From: Acidimicrobiia bacterium
Lineage (GTDB): Bacteria > Actinomycetota > Acidimicrobiia > Acidimicrobiales > Poriferisodalaceae
Length of the DNA stretch: 64,000 bases
Reading direction: 5' to 3'
Assembly: GCA_022820505.1 (NCBI GenBank)
Contig: JAJEFK010000041.1
Span: forward strand, 1 to 64,000
The notes beneath the pieces were generated by a model. The model worked only from the letters and a program-made list of their open reading frames with translations. It ran no database searches and had not been told where the DNA came from. Position 1 is the stretch's first letter. The number at the start of each line of letters is the position of its first letter. A program made the position numbers and the translations under genes. This document shows, piece after piece, positions 63,168-64,000 of the stretch.

Positions 63168-63865
63168 TGGTTGTTCTCCGTGTTTGTTGGATCGTCTGAT
63201 GGATCGCTGTCTGGATCGTCTGCTTCGGCGTCTTCAGCCTCAGGAGCGGAATCTGCCGCGGTCGTGCTGGCGTCGGCTTTGTCTGTTTGAGCCGCGGTCT
63301 CGGCGTCGGGAGCCGGGCTGTCCGGTGTCTTGTCGGCCAGGGCTTGCAGCAGGCCCGACACCTCCCCGATCAAGTTGTTCATCATCGACGCCAGCGCACT
63401 GAGCGGCGCGGCGAACGCTCCCAGCATCTGCGCCATCAGTTCATCGCGCGACGGCAGGTCGGCGAGCTCGCGCACCTGGGCGTCGCTGAGCAACGTGCCC
63501 GCCAGCACGCCGCCCTTGATGACCAGCGCGTCGTGCTCCGCTGCGAACGTGCGCAGGGCCTGAGCGGCCGCCGACGGATCCTTGCCGCAGAAGGCGAGCG
63601 CCGTCGGACCCAAGAGCAGGTCCAGCGCGCCAGCCGGCGCATCAACCGACAGTGCCCGGCGGACCAAAGTGTTCTTGTAGATCTTGTAACGGCAGTCAGC
63701 ATCGATGAGGCGGCCCCGCAGGTCGGCCATCTCTGCCACGTCCAAGCCGCGGTATTCGGTGAACAGCACCGCTTCGGCCTCGGCGAATCGCTGGCGAACT
63801 TCGTCCACCACTGCCACCTTGTCGGCCCGCGGCGCGCGCCCGGCAGCCGTCGTTGCTGTCGCCAT
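63164..63865 (-). CDS. rplJ: 50S ribosomal protein L10 with acidic extension
   Basis: Anchors the L7/L12 stalk to 23S rRNA. 233 residues, about 55 more than usual. Core: [44 protein letters not shown] and a C-terminal L7/L12-binding helix. Beyond about residue 175 a disordered tail rich in Asp, Ala, Pro and Ser follows ([18 protein letters not shown]). First gene of rplJ-rplL-rpoB-rpoC in this window; the start is the ATG at 63865. Confidence 0.96.
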   Translation of the reverse strand: MATATTAAGRAPRADKVAVVDEVRQRFAEAEAVLFTEYRGLDVAEMADLRGRLIDADCRYKIYKNTLVRRALSVDAPAGALDLLLGPTALAFCGKDPSAAAQALRTFAAEHDALVIKGGVLAGTLLSDAQVRELADLPSRDELMAQMLGAFAAPLSALASMMNNLIGEVSGLLQALADKTPDSPAPDAETAAQTDKADASTTAADSAPEAEDAEADDPDSDPSDDPTNTENNQ

Positions 63866-64000
63866 GGTGGGGACCTCCTGTGCTGCGGGGTGTGCTGTGG
63901 TCGGGCGGTTGGATCGCTCCCGGTCCCAGAACGGGCACCGGTCCGCAGACCAGACAGAACCGCATCCCGACGCACACGCGCACAGGAAGACTGTCCACCT
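63866..64000 (-). other. Leader region upstream of rplJ (possible L10 leader RNA)
   Basis: 135 bases to the window edge. On the minus strand a GGAGG lies close before the rplJ ATG, and short GC hairpins are visible (GGTC-CGCA-GACC, and a bulged GGTGCCC/GGGACC pair). In many bacteria an L10-binding leader that autoregulates rplJL occupies this place. I cannot confirm its conserved kink-turn by eye, so this is positional inference. No gene is seen. Confidence 0.3.

Noticed and set aside
63866..64000. tRNA or tail of rplA before rplJ
   Set aside because: No cloverleaf and no open frame with L1 likeness in these 135 bases; rplA is presumably just outside the window.

Overview
The window is GC-rich bacterial chromosome and carries an actinobacterial housekeeping super-cluster, almost all of it on the minus strand. 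Read in the direction of transcription (from high to low coordinates) the order is rplJ-rplL, rpoB-rpoC, rpsL-rpsG-fusA-tuf-rpsJ, rplC-rplD-rplW-rplB-rpsS-rplV-rpsC-rplP-rpmC-rpsQ-rplN-rplX-rplE-rpsN-rpsH-rplF-rplR-rpsE-rpmD-rplO-secY-adk-rpmJ-rpsM-rpsK-rpsD-rpoA-rplQ, then rplM-rpsI-glmM-glmS-acpS-nnr-alr-tsaE-tsaB-rimI-tsaD-groES-groEL-guaA (guaA runs off the left edge). This order, the GTG/TTG starts, the zinc-type S14, the CIRCE/HrcA control of groESL and the RpoB/RpoC sequences fit an actinobacterium. Class Acidimicrobiia is my inference from overall resemblance, not something proven here.

Two accessory blocks of about 9.5-10 kb break the usual order. Island B (about 15.6-25.1 kb) lies between rplQ and rplM, where many actinobacteria have only truA. 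It holds an N-acyl-D-amino-acid deacylase-like amidohydrolase, an inverted truA, a large M16 peptidase lipoprotein, a superoxide dismutase, a membrane protein plus winged-helix regulator pair with an AT-rich palindromic operator, an acyl-ACP desaturase-like diiron protein and an RraA-like protein. Island A (about 40.0-49.97 kb) separates rpsJ from rplC and so splits the classical S10 operon. It holds a translationally coupled minus-strand operon (membrane di-iron hydroxylase family, GH3-type acyl-adenylating/amido-synthetase, enolase-superfamily enzyme, small membrane protein), an NADPH-type MDR oxidoreductase, and a plus-strand molybdenum hydroxylase operon (FAD, 2Fe-2S and Moco subunits) ending in a MoaD/ThiS-like sulfur-carrier gene. 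Both edges of island A carry palindromic tandem arrays with 31-32 bp periods.

The most unusual theme is short tandem duplication. Units of 27-33 bp (and one of 65 bp, close to two units) occur at gene junctions (tsaE/tsaB, adk 3' end, moaD-like 3' end, upstream of rplC, rpsS/rplV) and in frame inside genes (alr, glmS three times, rpmC). The rpsS/rplV duplication creates a 22-codon mini-ORF whose C-terminus mimics that of S19. Other oddities are a GlmS of about 1246 residues that keeps the full catalytic set, RpoC without the four cysteines of its second zinc site, missing infA at the adk/rpmJ junction, and long, mostly acidic tails on several ribosomal proteins.

The genes cover transcription (RpoA/B/C), translation (ribosomal proteins, EF-G, EF-Tu), protein export (SecY), tRNA t6A synthesis (TsaB/D/E), chaperonins, early peptidoglycan precursors (GlmS, GlmM, Alr), and nucleotide and cofactor maintenance (GuaA, Adk, Nnr, AcpS). 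I found no rRNA, tRNA, insertion sequence or CRISPR array. No gene-free gap exceeds 300 bases.
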